DNA of 64,000 nt from Salinibacterium sp. NG253 (GTDB taxonomy: Bacteria > Actinomycetota > Actinomycetes > Actinomycetales > Microbacteriaceae). The stretch lies in NCBI RefSeq assembly GCF_015864945.1, contig NZ_JADYWF010000002.1, forward strand, positions 124,001-188,000, in the 5' to 3' direction. Below are positions 1 through 8,283 of the stretch, one piece after another. Both the position numbers and the translations under genes were made by a program. Within the stretch, counting starts at the first letter, position 1; each line of letters begins with the position of its first letter. The notes below the pieces were generated by a model. The model was not told the DNA's origin. It saw nothing but the letters and a program-made list of their open reading frames with translations, and did no database searches.

Positions 1-219
1 CGCTTCCACGATGCCGGCACCATCTTGGCCGGGAACAACCTCATCGAAGGCCAAGGCTAGACCGGATGCCGCACCGCGCCGCGACTTCCAATCGGTCGGG
101 TTCACCCCGCTGACGACGATCCGCACGCGCACTTCGTCGGGCCCGGGTTCGAGTACTGGCCGCTCGACGAGCTGAAGTACGGAAGGGGCACCGGTCTCGC
201 TGTAGACAATTGCTTTCAT
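1..219 (-). CDS. Quinone oxidoreductase-type MDR dehydrogenase, N-terminal part (cut by window edge)
   Basis: Only the first 73 codons lie in the window; the gene runs off the left edge. The protein opens MKAIVYSETGAPSVLQL, followed by a GroES-like fold with VSGVNPTDWKSR and a VPGQDGAGIVEA segment. This is typical of zinc-independent NADPH:quinone reductases of the medium-chain dehydrogenase family, where the N-V-N/P-x-D-W motif replaces the zinc ligands. It would reduce a quinone or enone with NADPH in the cytosol. It sits 68 bases downstream of the GntR regulator on the same strand, so it may be the last gene of the threonine-degradation transcript. The family is clear; the substrate is not. 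Confidence 0.8.
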   Translation of the reverse strand, partial: MKAIVYSETGAPSVLQLVERPVLEPGPDEVRVRIVVSGVNPTDWKSRRGAASGLALAFDEVVPGQDGAGIVEA

Positions 220-287
220 ACCAACTCCAACGTTGTCGTGAGGGGGAACAATTCCCGACTGCCGCTACCCGCGGCACACGAGAAAAT

Positions 288-1064
288 CTAGTGCCCGGGG
301 ATCGCGCTCCACGGTGCGCGCATCGTGCGCACGAAGGAGTACATCACGAGGGTGGGGTGGTGATGTTCGAGAGCGTAGAAGATGCGTTCGCCGCTGAGGG
401 TGACGCCGATGGTCTCCCACATTTTGGCTTCGGTGCCCTTCTCACGTTGCAGCAGATCGGCATACTTGTCGTCGAGCAGCGCAACACCGGCGGTCACGAT
501 TTCCCACGCGATGCCTTCGCCCCACAGTTTCTTGGCCGACTCGTAAACCGGGTCGGTGGGGTTGATCGGGTCGTGCTCGCCAGCGGGCAGCGGGATCGTG
601 TATTCGGCGACCATGGCGGCCTGATCGTCGGCGTACCAGCGCAGCACGATCTTCACGGCGCGGGTGGTGCTGAGGGGAGAAAGCAGGGGCGCTAGATCGG
701 CGGGCAACTCGATCGTTTCGGCTGTCAAGATCTCGACCGAGGGCGTGTAGCCCATGCGCGCGAGCACTTCGCCGTAGGACACACTCGCCTCGAAGCGTGC
801 GCTCAGACGCAGAGCAACCGGGTCAACAACAGTGGCCGCGCCCTGGCTGCGAATCACAATCCCTTGACGCTCCAACTGCGCAAGCGCCACCCGAACCTGC
901 GGGCGGCTGCAGTTTAACCACTCGGCAAGCTTGAGCTCGCCGGGCAGCAGAAAGTTGGAGTCATGGGCCGCTTCACGCACATGACGAAGCACGCCACTGA
1001 GAATTCGCTCGTCTTCTGTGAGCGAACCGGTGACGATGCGGCCTTCGGGGACCGTTATTTCCAT
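288..1064 (-). CDS. GntR-family transcriptional regulator (HutC/UTRA-like)
   Basis: This 258-residue protein has a winged helix-turn-helix at about residues 18-80 ([32 protein letters not shown]), the GntR signature of a poorly sequence-specific reader. A C-terminal ligand domain of the UTRA/chorismate-lyase type follows (residues 95-250). It starts at ATG with a GAGGAG ribosome binding site five bases upstream. The start lies inside the 3' end of kbl, overlapping it by 10 bases, so the two genes are translationally coupled. By position it is the likely regulator of tdh-kbl, and perhaps of the divergent peptide operon, possibly through the palindrome at 3,425-3,440. The ligand is unknown; threonine or a peptide is a guess. 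Confidence 0.85.
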   Translation of the reverse strand: MEITVPEGRIVTGSLTEDERILSGVLRHVREAAHDSNFLLPGELKLAEWLNCSRPQVRVALAQLERQGIVIRSQGAATVVDPVALRLSARFEASVSYGEVLARMGYTPSVEILTAETIELPADLAPLLSPLSTTRAVKIVLRWYADDQAAMVAEYTIPLPAGEHDPINPTDPVYESAKKLWGEGIAWEIVTAGVALLDDKYADLLQREKGTEAKMWETIGVTLSGERIFYALEHHHPTLVMYSFVRTMRAPWSAIPGH

Positions 1065-2254
1065 GTGTGCTCCTCTGCGGCGATCGACTTTCGTGCGGCC
1101 ACAAAAGCCTCAACGCAACGGTTGATGTCCTCGCTTGAGTGTCCAGCCGACAACTGTACGCGAATACGAGCTTTGCCCAGCGGCACGACAGGGAACGAGA
1201 AGGCGATTACGTAGACGCCGAGCGCGAGCAGAGCATCCGCCATCGCGACTGCTTCGTGCTCGTCGGCAAACATGACCGGAATGATCGGATGCTCGCCCGG
1301 CAGCAGAGTGAACCCGGCCTCGGCCATTCCGGCGCGAAACTGCTCGGCGTTCGCCTTGAGCTTGGCGCGGCTCTCGGCCCCTTCGGCCACGAGGTTGAGC
1401 GCTTCGATTGAGCCGGCAACCACCGAGGGCGCGACAGCGTTCGAGAAGAGATACGGGCGAGCGCGCTGGCGCAGCAGTTCCACGATTTCGGCGTGAGCGC
1501 TGATGTAGCCACCGGATGCTCCGCCCAGCGCCTTGCCGAGCGTGCCCGAGATGATGTCGACGCGGTCGGAGACGCCGCAGTGCTCGGGCGTTCCCGCTCC
1601 GGTCTCGCCGACGAAGCCGACAGCGTGCGAGTCATCGACCATGACCATCGCGTCGTACTGTTCGGCGAGGTCGCAGATCGCTTCGAGCGGGGCAAGGTAG
1701 CCGTCCATCGAGAAGACACCGTCGGTGACGATGAGGCGGCGGCGGGCATCCTTCGCGGCAATCAATTGCGCTTCGAGGTCGGCCATGTCGCGGTTCTTGT
1801 AACGGTAGCGGGCGGCCTTCGAGAGACGGATGCCGTCGATGATCGACGCGTGGTTGAGCTCATCAGAAATCACGGCATCCTCAGCGCCGAGGAGCACCTC
1901 AAAGATGCCACCATTCGCGTCGAAGCACGAGGGGAACAGGATGGTCGCCTCCATGCTCAACAGCGCCGAGAGCCGGTTCTCGAGCTCAACATGCTGGGTC
2001 TGGGTGCCGCAGATGAAGCGCACGCTCGCCATCCCGAAGCCCCACTCGTCGAGGGCATCCTTCGCGGCAGCGACGAGGCGCGGGTGGTTGGCCAGACCGA
2101 GGTAGTTGTTGGCGCAGAAGTTGAGTACCGGCTTGCCACCCGACTCAACGTGGGCAGCTTGCGCAGTGTCGAGCTGGCGCTCGGTCTTATAGAGGCCAGC
2201 GGAGCGGATCTCGCTCAGGGTCTCGGTGAGTTGTTCGCGAACTTTTCCGTACAT
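1055..2254 (-). CDS. kbl: Glycine C-acetyltransferase (2-amino-3-ketobutyrate CoA ligase)
   Basis: The enzyme cleaves 2-amino-3-ketobutyrate with CoA to glycine and acetyl-CoA, the second step of threonine degradation. It is 399 residues, the normal length for Kbl. It is a PLP fold-type I alpha-oxoamine synthase: [13 protein letters not shown] near residue 46, the cofactor-binding [11 protein letters not shown] near 206, and the Schiff-base lysine K241 in [17 protein letters not shown] ribosome binding site precedes the ATG. It lies 50 bases after tdh, so the two enzymes of the pathway are co-transcribed. Confidence is high because both family residues and operon partner agree. Confidence 0.96.
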   Translation of the reverse strand: MYGKVREQLTETLSEIRSAGLYKTERQLDTAQAAHVESGGKPVLNFCANNYLGLANHPRLVAAAKDALDEWGFGMASVRFICGTQTQHVELENRLSALLSMEATILFPSCFDANGGIFEVLLGAEDAVISDELNHASIIDGIRLSKAARYRYKNRDMADLEAQLIAAKDARRRLIVTDGVFSMDGYLAPLEAICDLAEQYDAMVMVDDSHAVGFVGETGAGTPEHCGVSDRVDIISGTLGKALGGASGGYISAHAEIVELLRQRARPYLFSNAVAPSVVAGSIEALNLVAEGAESRAKLKANAEQFRAGMAEAGFTLLPGEHPIIPVMFADEHEAVAMADALLALGVYVIAFSFPVVPLGKARIRVQLSAGHSSEDINRCVEAFVAARKSIAAEEHTWK

Positions 2255-2304
2255 GGTGTTCTCCTAAAAATGTGGGGTGGGGCCGGCAGCCAGAGCGACG
2301 CGCG

Positions 2305-3333
2305 CTACGACCAGTCGATGATGACCTTGCCGCCATTTCCGCGGCGAGCGGTCGCGAAGGCTTCTTCCCACTGTTCGGCGGGGAAGCGGTCGGTGACGAC
2401 GGCGGAGACATCCAAACCGGTGTGCACCATGGCGTTCATGGCGTACCAGGTCTCGAACATTTCACGACCGTAGATGCCCTTGATGGTGATCATGTGGGTC
2501 ACGACGGTGGCCCAGTCGATGCCGATCGGTTCGGCGGGCAGGCCGAGCATGGCGATGCGGCCGCCCTGGTTCATGTTGCTGATCATCTCGGGCAGGGCGG
2601 TGGGGTGTCCGCTCATTTCGAGTCCGATATCGAAGCCCTCTTTCATGCCGAGCAGCTCTTGGGCTTCAGCGATGCGCGTTGTCGATACGTTGATCGCGAG
2701 GCTGACGCCCATCTCGCGCGCGAGTTGCAATCGTTGTTCGTTGACGTCAGTCATCACAATGTTGCGGGCGCCGATGTGGCGCGCGACCTTGGCGGCCATG
2801 AGTCCGATGGGGCCAGCGCCGGTGATGAGTACGTCTTCGCCAACCATCGGGAACGACAGGGCGGTGTGCACGGCGTTGCCCAGGGGGTCAAAGATGGCAG
2901 CAAGCTCGGGGTCGATATCGGTGGGATGCGCCCAGACGTTCTGTTCGGGAATAACGACGAATTCGGCAAAAGCACCGTCGCGGTTTACACCAATGCTTGA
3001 AGTGAATTTGCAGAGGTGTCGACGGCCTGCTCGACAGTTGCGACAGTGGCCGCAAACGACGTGGCCTTCGCCCGAGACGAGAGCGCCGATCTCGACCGAA
3101 GTGACTCCTTCGCCGAGTTCCACGACATGGCCAGAGAACTCGTGGCCAGGAATCAGGGGAGCGTTGATGGCGCCGGCGGCCCAGGCATCCCACGACTCAA
3201 TATGCAGGTCAGTGCCGCAAATGCCGGTGCGGGCGACCCTGATTTTTACCTCCCCGCGACCGGGGGTCGGCTCGGGGCGTTCGGCCAATATGAGGCCGGG
3301 TCCGGCCTTGTCCTTATAGAGGGCCTTCATCAT
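2305..3333 (-). CDS. tdh: L-threonine 3-dehydrogenase, zinc- and NAD-dependent
   Basis: The enzyme oxidises L-threonine to 2-amino-3-ketobutyrate, which the next gene product uses. The 342-residue protein shows the catalytic zinc cysteine C39 in [13 protein letters not shown], the GHEFSGHV motif, and four structural-zinc cysteines (C94, C97, C100, C108 in [15 protein letters not shown]). A Rossmann [10 protein letters not shown] loop follows near residue 170. Two consecutive ATG codons are possible starts (3333 and 3330). The AGAGGA ribosome binding site is spaced better for the second, which would shorten the protein by one residue. It is the first gene of the minus-strand operon tdh-kbl-GntR. 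Confidence 0.96.
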   Translation of the reverse strand: MMKALYKDKAGPGLILAERPEPTPGRGEVKIRVARTGICGTDLHIESWDAWAAGAINAPLIPGHEFSGHVVELGEGVTSVEIGALVSGEGHVVCGHCRNCRAGRRHLCKFTSSIGVNRDGAFAEFVVIPEQNVWAHPTDIDPELAAIFDPLGNAVHTALSFPMVGEDVLITGAGPIGLMAAKVARHIGARNIVMTDVNEQRLQLAREMGVSLAINVSTTRIAEAQELLGMKEGFDIGLEMSGHPTALPEMISNMNQGGRIAMLGLPAEPIGIDWATVVTHMITIKGIYGREMFETWYAMNAMVHTGLDVSAVVTDRFPAEQWEEAFATARRGNGGKVIIDWS

Positions 3334-3424
3334 TGATTCCTCTCAGGCGGCGCGACACCGGCGCATGGTCACGCTTGTGGCGCGCCTCATGTGACGTGTC
3401 CGCTGCTGTGTTTCAGAGTACTGT

Positions 3425-3440
3425 CACTTGTTTACAAGTG
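3425..3440. promoter_or_regulatory. Operator-like palindrome in the tdh / amidohydrolase divergent region
   Basis: CACTTGT and ACAAGTG form a perfect 7-base inverted repeat separated by TT. It lies 92 bases before tdh and 49 bases before the amidohydrolase start, inside the only regulatory region shared by both operons. The core resembles GntR-family half-sites. It is probably the binding site of the GntR protein encoded at 288-1064, but that is inference from position. Confidence 0.5.
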
Positions 3441-3488
3441 CCACTCTTCTGCTAGCGTCGTACAAATCATAAGTTGAAGGAGCCATTC

Positions 3489-4721
3489 GTGACCGAAATA
3501 TCCCAGCGCATCGAGGGAATATCGCTATGGGATGGAACGGCCGCACATGGCATTGGCTCCCTCAGCTGGACAGGTGACCGGATCGACGCGGTAGAAACCG
3601 TCGCCGACAGCACCGCCACCGATTCGGATGCCGCAACCACGACATCCGAATACAGCGTGATTCCCGGGCTCATCGACACTCACGTTCACCTCGGCGGCTA
3701 CGCCGGACCGAACACTGTCGACTGGGTTTCGTGGCCGCTGATCACGCCGTGGGAAGAGCAGGTCTTCCACATCGCGGCGAACGCCCACCAGGCAGCCCGC
3801 AACGGCGTGACCACGCTGCGCGATCTCGCCGGCGACGGCCGTCAACTGGCCGTCAAGCGCGCCTTTGATCAGGGCATCCAGCAGGGGCCGCGCATTCTGG
3901 TGCACGGCCCCGTAGGCATGACCGCGGGCCACGGCGATCTCTTCATCCCGCCGCACTACCCGCACCGCACGCCCACCGCCGACAGCCCAGACGAGTGCCG
4001 CAAGCTCGTGCGCGAATACGCTCGCGCCGGTGTTGACGGCATCAAGATCTTCACGAGTGGCGGCGTTCTTTCGACCGGCGACAAGGTCGACTGGCGTAAC
4101 CAGACCACCGCCGAAATCGAGACGACTCTCGACGAGGCCCACGCTCTCGGCCTCAAGGTTGCCGCACACAGTCACTCCACCGAGGGCAACCAGATTGCTC
4201 TGGATGCCGGAGTCGACTCCCTCGAACACGGCACCGGCATTACCGAAGAGCAGTGGCCGACGCTGCTCGAGCGCAACATCTCGGTGGCTCCCACGCTCAT
4301 GATCAACGACGTGATCGCGGAAGCTCGCATTCCCGTCTCGGCCGAAGCGCAAGAAAAAGCGCAAGCCGTTGTGCTCGAGCGCAACACCAACTTTGCTGCA
4401 GCAGGGCGCGCCGGAGTGCGCTTCGTGCTCGGCACCGATGCCAATGGCATTTTCGTGAAATTCGGCGATCAGATGGAAGAAGTGCGTCTGATGGCCGAGA
4501 TGTTTGGATGGAGCGCCGAACGCGCGCTGCAGTCTGCGACCTCGGATGCCGCCGATGCACTCGGCCTGGCAGACAAGGTCGGAACCCTCGCGACCGGATG
4601 GGGCGCTGACTTCGTCGTGCTCAAGGGCCGTCCGTGGGAAGACATCACTCAGCTTCGAACCGAAAACATCGTCGCGGTTGTCTCGCGCGGTGTTGTGGTG
4701 TTCGGAGAGCTACCGCAGTAA
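3489..4721 (+). CDS. Metal-dependent amidohydrolase (imidazolonepropionase-like / Xaa-Pro dipeptidase-like)
   Basis: The product (410 residues from the GTG start) belongs to the amidohydrolase TIM-barrel superfamily. Metal ligands appear in order: HVHLGG after a GLIDT strand, KIFTSGGV (candidate lysine bridge), AHSHS, EHGTG and a final GTDANG. Such enzymes hydrolyse C-N bonds of cyclic amides or dipeptides in the cytosol. The GTG at 3489 is preferred over an upstream TTG because GAAGGAG lies six bases before it. The oligopeptide ABC importer follows directly, which suggests that the imported compound is this enzyme's substrate. The exact substrate cannot be read from the sequence. Confidence 0.85.
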   Translation: MTEISQRIEGISLWDGTAAHGIGSLSWTGDRIDAVETVADSTATDSDAATTTSEYSVIPGLIDTHVHLGGYAGPNTVDWVSWPLITPWEEQVFHIAANAHQAARNGVTTLRDLAGDGRQLAVKRAFDQGIQQGPRILVHGPVGMTAGHGDLFIPPHYPHRTPTADSPDECRKLVREYARAGVDGIKIFTSGGVLSTGDKVDWRNQTTAEIETTLDEAHALGLKVAAHSHSTEGNQIALDAGVDSLEHGTGITEEQWPTLLERNISVAPTLMINDVIAEARIPVSAEAQEKAQAVVLERNTNFAAAGRAGVRFVLGTDANGIFVKFGDQMEEVRLMAEMFGWSAERALQSATSDAADALGLADKVGTLATGWGADFVVLKGRPWEDITQLRTENIVAVVSRGVVVFGELPQ

Positions 4722-4865
4722 TCGCATCACCCGCATCACCCGCGTTACCAGTACGACTACCTCCAGTAGTAAGTGCAGCACCAGCACCACCAGCATCCGC
4801 ATCACATTCCGCAGTACCACCGCAACGCTCACCACGTTGCGTAGACAGCACTGAAAGGACCGAGT
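4722..4865 (+). repeat. Low-complexity CATCACC/CACCAGC-rich intergenic spacer
   Basis: Between the amidohydrolase and the lipoprotein gene lie 144 bases made largely of short degenerate repeats such as CGCATCACC and ACCAGCACC. No convincing reading frame is present. A GAAAGGA ribosome binding site ends the spacer just before the next ATG. C-rich, G-poor transcribed RNA of this kind could serve as a Rho loading site, but this is inference. Confidence 0.5.
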
Positions 4866-6452
4866 ATGAACTCCCCGAAAAACCGAGTACTTCGCTGGGG
4901 CATTGCCCCCATCGGAGCGCTTGCCGCACTGGGCCTGTTGGCCTCTTGCACGGCAGGGCCAGCCGCTTCGCCCAAAACGGATATCACGATGGCAGTCACG
5001 GGCGACCCCGTCTGCCTCGACCCGCAGCAAGTCACCCTCACGACCGCGCTCAACATTGGCCGCCAGGTTGTTGACTCGCTCATTGATCAGGATGCCGAAA
5101 CCGGCGAACTGGTTCCATGGCTCGCAGAGAGCTGGGAAACCAACGATGACCTCACCGAGTTCACCTTCGAGCTGCGTGATGACGTCACCTTCAGCGATGA
5201 GACTGCGCTGACGGCAGACACCGTGGTCAAGAACCTCGATGCTCTCTTCGAGATGGGTTCCACCGCATCCCTCGCGTCACAATACCTCGCCGGTTACGAA
5301 GGCAGCACCGCTGTTGACGAGAACACGGTGACCGTGAACTTCGAGTCGTCGAACGCCCAGTTCTTGCAGGGCGCCAGCACCATCACGCTTGGCCTCGTCT
5401 CTGACGCCACCACCGAACTCAGTGCTGAAGACCGTTGCCAGACTGTTGTCGGCTCCGGCCCGTTCACGATCGACTCTTACGTGGCTAACGACTCCGTCGT
5501 GATCGCCAAGCGTGTCGGTTACGACTGGGCATCCGAACTTCGCGGCCACAGCGGTGAAGCACTCGTTGACACCGTCACGTTCCCGATCACGCCTGAGGCT
5601 GGCGTGCGCACCGGTGGACTCCAGACCGGCGAATTCGACATCATCCAGGACCTTCCTGCTGTAGACGAGACCCGCTTCGACACCGCGGACTACAACATCT
5701 ACGCTCGCGGAAACCCGGGAATGCCGACGAGCCTCGTGCCCAACACCACACGCCCCGTCGTCAGCGACGAGATCGTGCGTAAGGCAATGCTGCTCGCTAC
5801 CGATCGTGCGGAAATCACCGCACTCACCGGTTCGTCGCAGTCGCAGCCCGCGTCGAGCGCGCTGAGCTCCGCTACTCCTGGCTACAGCAGCCAGGCAGAT
5901 GCCATGGCCTACGACCTCGATGCAGCCACCGTGTTGCTCGACGATAACGGTTGGGTAGTCGGCTCTGACGGCATCCGCGAGAAGGACGGCCAGCGTCTCA
6001 CCATGAGCGTTACCGCGTTCTACGGCCAGGATGTTCTTGAGGCAACTCAGATTCAGCTCGCTAAGGCTGGCATCGACCTGCAGCTCAACATCGTGACCGC
6101 CGGAGACTTCTTCGGAGCTATCGCGACTGGTGACTACGACTTCTTGAGCGCCAGCCTCACGCGCACCGACCCCGACGTTTTGCGGGTCACGTTCTCGAAG
6201 GATGCCGTCTCGAAGTGGGCCATCATCGACGACGCTGAACTGGAATCGCTGCTCACCGAGCAGGCCAGCACAGCAGACACCACTGAGCGCACGGAACTCA
6301 TCGCCGAAATTCAGGAGATGATTATTGACCGTGCCTACCTGATCCCGCTTCTCGAAGTTGCTCAGGTGCACGCTTCAACCGCCAACGTTTCTGGTCTGAC
6401 CTTCGATTCGTCGTCGCGACTGATCATGTACGACGTCAGCGTCTCGGAATAA
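4866..6452 (+). CDS. ABC transporter solute-binding lipoprotein (oligopeptide/nickel type, SBP family 5)
   Basis: This 528-residue protein starts with a lipoprotein signal peptide; the lipobox LASC puts the lipidated cysteine at residue 28. The mature part has the family-5 solute-binding layout: VCLDPQQVT near the start, LAESWETNDDLTEFTFELRD with TFSDETALTADTVV around residues 85-125, and EVAQVH near the end. It would sit on the outer face of the membrane and deliver a peptide-like solute to the two permeases that follow. Length and order match the Dpp/Opp family. The ligand is unknown; the amidohydrolase gene upstream hints at a cyclic or proline-containing peptide. Confidence 0.92.
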   Translation: MNSPKNRVLRWGIAPIGALAALGLLASCTAGPAASPKTDITMAVTGDPVCLDPQQVTLTTALNIGRQVVDSLIDQDAETGELVPWLAESWETNDDLTEFTFELRDDVTFSDETALTADTVVKNLDALFEMGSTASLASQYLAGYEGSTAVDENTVTVNFESSNAQFLQGASTITLGLVSDATTELSAEDRCQTVVGSGPFTIDSYVANDSVVIAKRVGYDWASELRGHSGEALVDTVTFPITPEAGVRTGGLQTGEFDIIQDLPAVDETRFDTADYNIYARGNPGMPTSLVPNTTRPVVSDEIVRKAMLLATDRAEITALTGSSQSQPASSALSSATPGYSSQADAMAYDLDAATVLLDDNGWVVGSDGIREKDGQRLTMSVTAFYGQDVLEATQIQLAKAGIDLQLNIVTAGDFFGAIATGDYDFLSASLTRTDPDVLRVTFSKDAVSKWAIIDDAELESLLTEQASTADTTERTELIAEIQEMIIDRAYLIPLLEVAQVHASTANVSGLTFDSSSRLIMYDVSVSE

Positions 6453-6493
6453 CTCTCCCTAGGTGATGTGACCAGCATGAACGAGCGTCAGTC

Positions 6494-7489
6494 GTGACAC
6501 AGGTGAAAGCCTGGGCAGGCTACTTGCTGCCCAAACTCGGACAGTTCCTGTTCGTTGTGGTGGCTACCTACACGCTCGTTTTCGTGCTGGTCCATTTCCT
6601 GCCCGGTGACCCGTTGATCGCCGCCCTTGCAGCAAAGGGCGGCGCATCAACGGTCATCGATCCGGCCGAACTCGATGCCCTGCGGGTGCAGTACGGCCTC
6701 GACGGGTCGCTCTGGCAGCAGTACTTCGGCCACCTCATCGCGGCGGCTCAGGGAGACCTTGGGGTCTCGATCTCTACCGGTGTTCCCGTGACCGAGATGA
6801 TTGCCCGAGCGTTCCCGTTCAGCGTGCAGATCGCCTCGCTCGCTCTGCTCTTCGGCGTGACATCCGCCGTTCTCATCACCTTCTTGGCCTACGCCGCGCC
6901 GTGGCCGTGGCTGCGCCAACTGCTGCTACAGATTCCGCCATTCGGGATCGCGGTGCCCGCCTTCTTGAGCGGCCTGCTGCTGATCAGCGTCTTCGCCTTC
7001 AGCCTCGGCTGGTTGCCCTCGGCCGGCGCTCGCAGCTTCGACGCCGCAATCCTGCCGGCGATCACGCTCGCCCTGCCCGTCGGCGCCCTCTTTTTCCAGG
7101 TCTTCTCTTCTGCCGTGCTTGAAGCCCAGAACAGTCCCTATGTCTTTACGGCCGTAGCCAAGGGTGTACCTCCGCGCCGCATCTTCACGAAGCACTTGCT
7201 GCGCAACGCGATGCTGCCCTCCATCACCATTCTCGGGTTGCTCATTGGGTACTTGGCGGGAGGAACCGCCGTCGTCGAGACCGTCTTCTCGCGCGACGGA
7301 ATCGGCCGCATGACCGTCAATGCCGTGCTCGCCCGCGACATCAATGTCATCCAGGGCGTTGTGCTGCTGGTGGGCGCGATCTATGCGCTCGTCAATCTGC
7401 TCGTGGATGTCGCCTACGGCTTCATCGACCCACGCACCAGAATCGGTGGCGGCATTCCTTCGCGCGCACGGCTGGGGGCAAAGAAATGA
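6494..7489 (+). CDS. ABC transporter permease, DppB/OppB family
   Basis: The 331-residue membrane protein carries the DppB N-terminal segment (TYTLVFVLVHFLPGDPL, with the conserved PGDP) and about six transmembrane segments. Near the C-terminal end is the EAA cytoplasmic loop (TAVAKGVPPRRIFTKHLLRNAMLPSI) that docks to the ATPase. It starts at GTG and ends in an ATGA overlap with the second permease, which points to strict co-expression. It forms the channel together with the next gene product. Confidence 0.93.
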   Translation: MTQVKAWAGYLLPKLGQFLFVVVATYTLVFVLVHFLPGDPLIAALAAKGGASTVIDPAELDALRVQYGLDGSLWQQYFGHLIAAAQGDLGVSISTGVPVTEMIARAFPFSVQIASLALLFGVTSAVLITFLAYAAPWPWLRQLLLQIPPFGIAVPAFLSGLLLISVFAFSLGWLPSAGARSFDAAILPAITLALPVGALFFQVFSSAVLEAQNSPYVFTAVAKGVPPRRIFTKHLLRNAMLPSITILGLLIGYLAGGTAVVETVFSRDGIGRMTVNAVLARDINVIQGVVLLVGAIYALVNLLVDVAYGFIDPRTRIGGGIPSRARLGAKK

Positions 7490-8283
7490 CCAATCTGCGC
7501 AAGCCCGGCTTCGTTCTCGGGCTCATCATTATCGCGTTGGCGATCGTGGCCTCTCTGGCACCTCAGTTGCTCGCGACCCACGATCCCTTCGAATCAGTAG
7601 CCACCGACCGTCTGCTGCCACCGAGCGCTCAGTACCTGTTCGGCACCGATAACTTGGGCCGCGACCTCTACTCGCGCGTCATCTATGGAGCCGCCCTCTC
7701 GCTGCTCTCGGCATCCCTCGCCGTCGTCGTCGGCGTTGTTGTGGGTGCCGTTGTCGGCCTCATTTCCGGCTTTGTCGGAGGCCGCACTGACTTCATCATC
7801 ATGCGCTTCGTGGATGTGCTGATCGCCGTTCCCGGAGTTCTGCTCGCCCTGATCGTCGTCGCCAGTCTCGGCTTCGGCCCCGTCTCGCTCGCCCTTGGCG
7901 TTGGACTCGGAGCCGCCGGCAGCTTCGCGCGCGTCATGCGATCGCAAGTGCTGCGCATCCGCAGCGAAGAGTATGTGGAAGCGGCTCGCACGCTCGGGGT
8001 TCGTTCGCCAGCCATTCTCGTGCAGCACGTTCTTCCCAACGCCGCCCGCCCCGTGATCGCGATGGCGGCGCTCGAACTCGGTACCGCAATTCTTTCGGTC
8101 TCGGCCCTGACCTTCCTCGGCTTTGGGGCTCCGCCGCCCGCTCCCGAGTGGGGCGCACTCGTCTCGGCGGGCCGCGACTACGTGGCGACCAACCCCGGCC
8201 TCAGCATCATTCCGGGTGCCGTAATTCTTGTGGTCGTGCTTGCCGTAAACCGGGTCGCGCGATCGATCGGAGGCGACGAATGA
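7486..8283 (+). CDS. ABC transporter permease, DppC/OppC family
   Basis: The 265-residue protein has the DppC hallmarks: an N-terminal transmembrane segment followed by HDPF and LFGTDNLGRDLYSRVIYGA, then four to five further membrane helices. The EAA loop is EAARTLGVRSPAILVQHVLPNAARPV, and the C-terminal SALTFLGFGAPPPAPEWGALV is diagnostic. It overlaps both neighbours by four bases (ATGA), so the importer genes form a tight operon. Confidence 0.94.
   Translation: MTNLRKPGFVLGLIIIALAIVASLAPQLLATHDPFESVATDRLLPPSAQYLFGTDNLGRDLYSRVIYGAALSLLSASLAVVVGVVVGAVVGLISGFVGGRTDFIIMRFVDVLIAVPGVLLALIVVASLGFGPVSLALGVGLGAAGSFARVMRSQVLRIRSEEYVEAARTLGVRSPAILVQHVLPNAARPVIAMAALELGTAILSVSALTFLGFGAPPPAPEWGALVSAGRDYVATNPGLSIIPGAVILVVVLAVNRVARSIGGDE

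Noticed and set aside
8148-8279. 44-codon upstream extension of the double ATPase
   Set aside because: It overlaps the permease coding region; the ATGA overlap at 8280 is the natural start.
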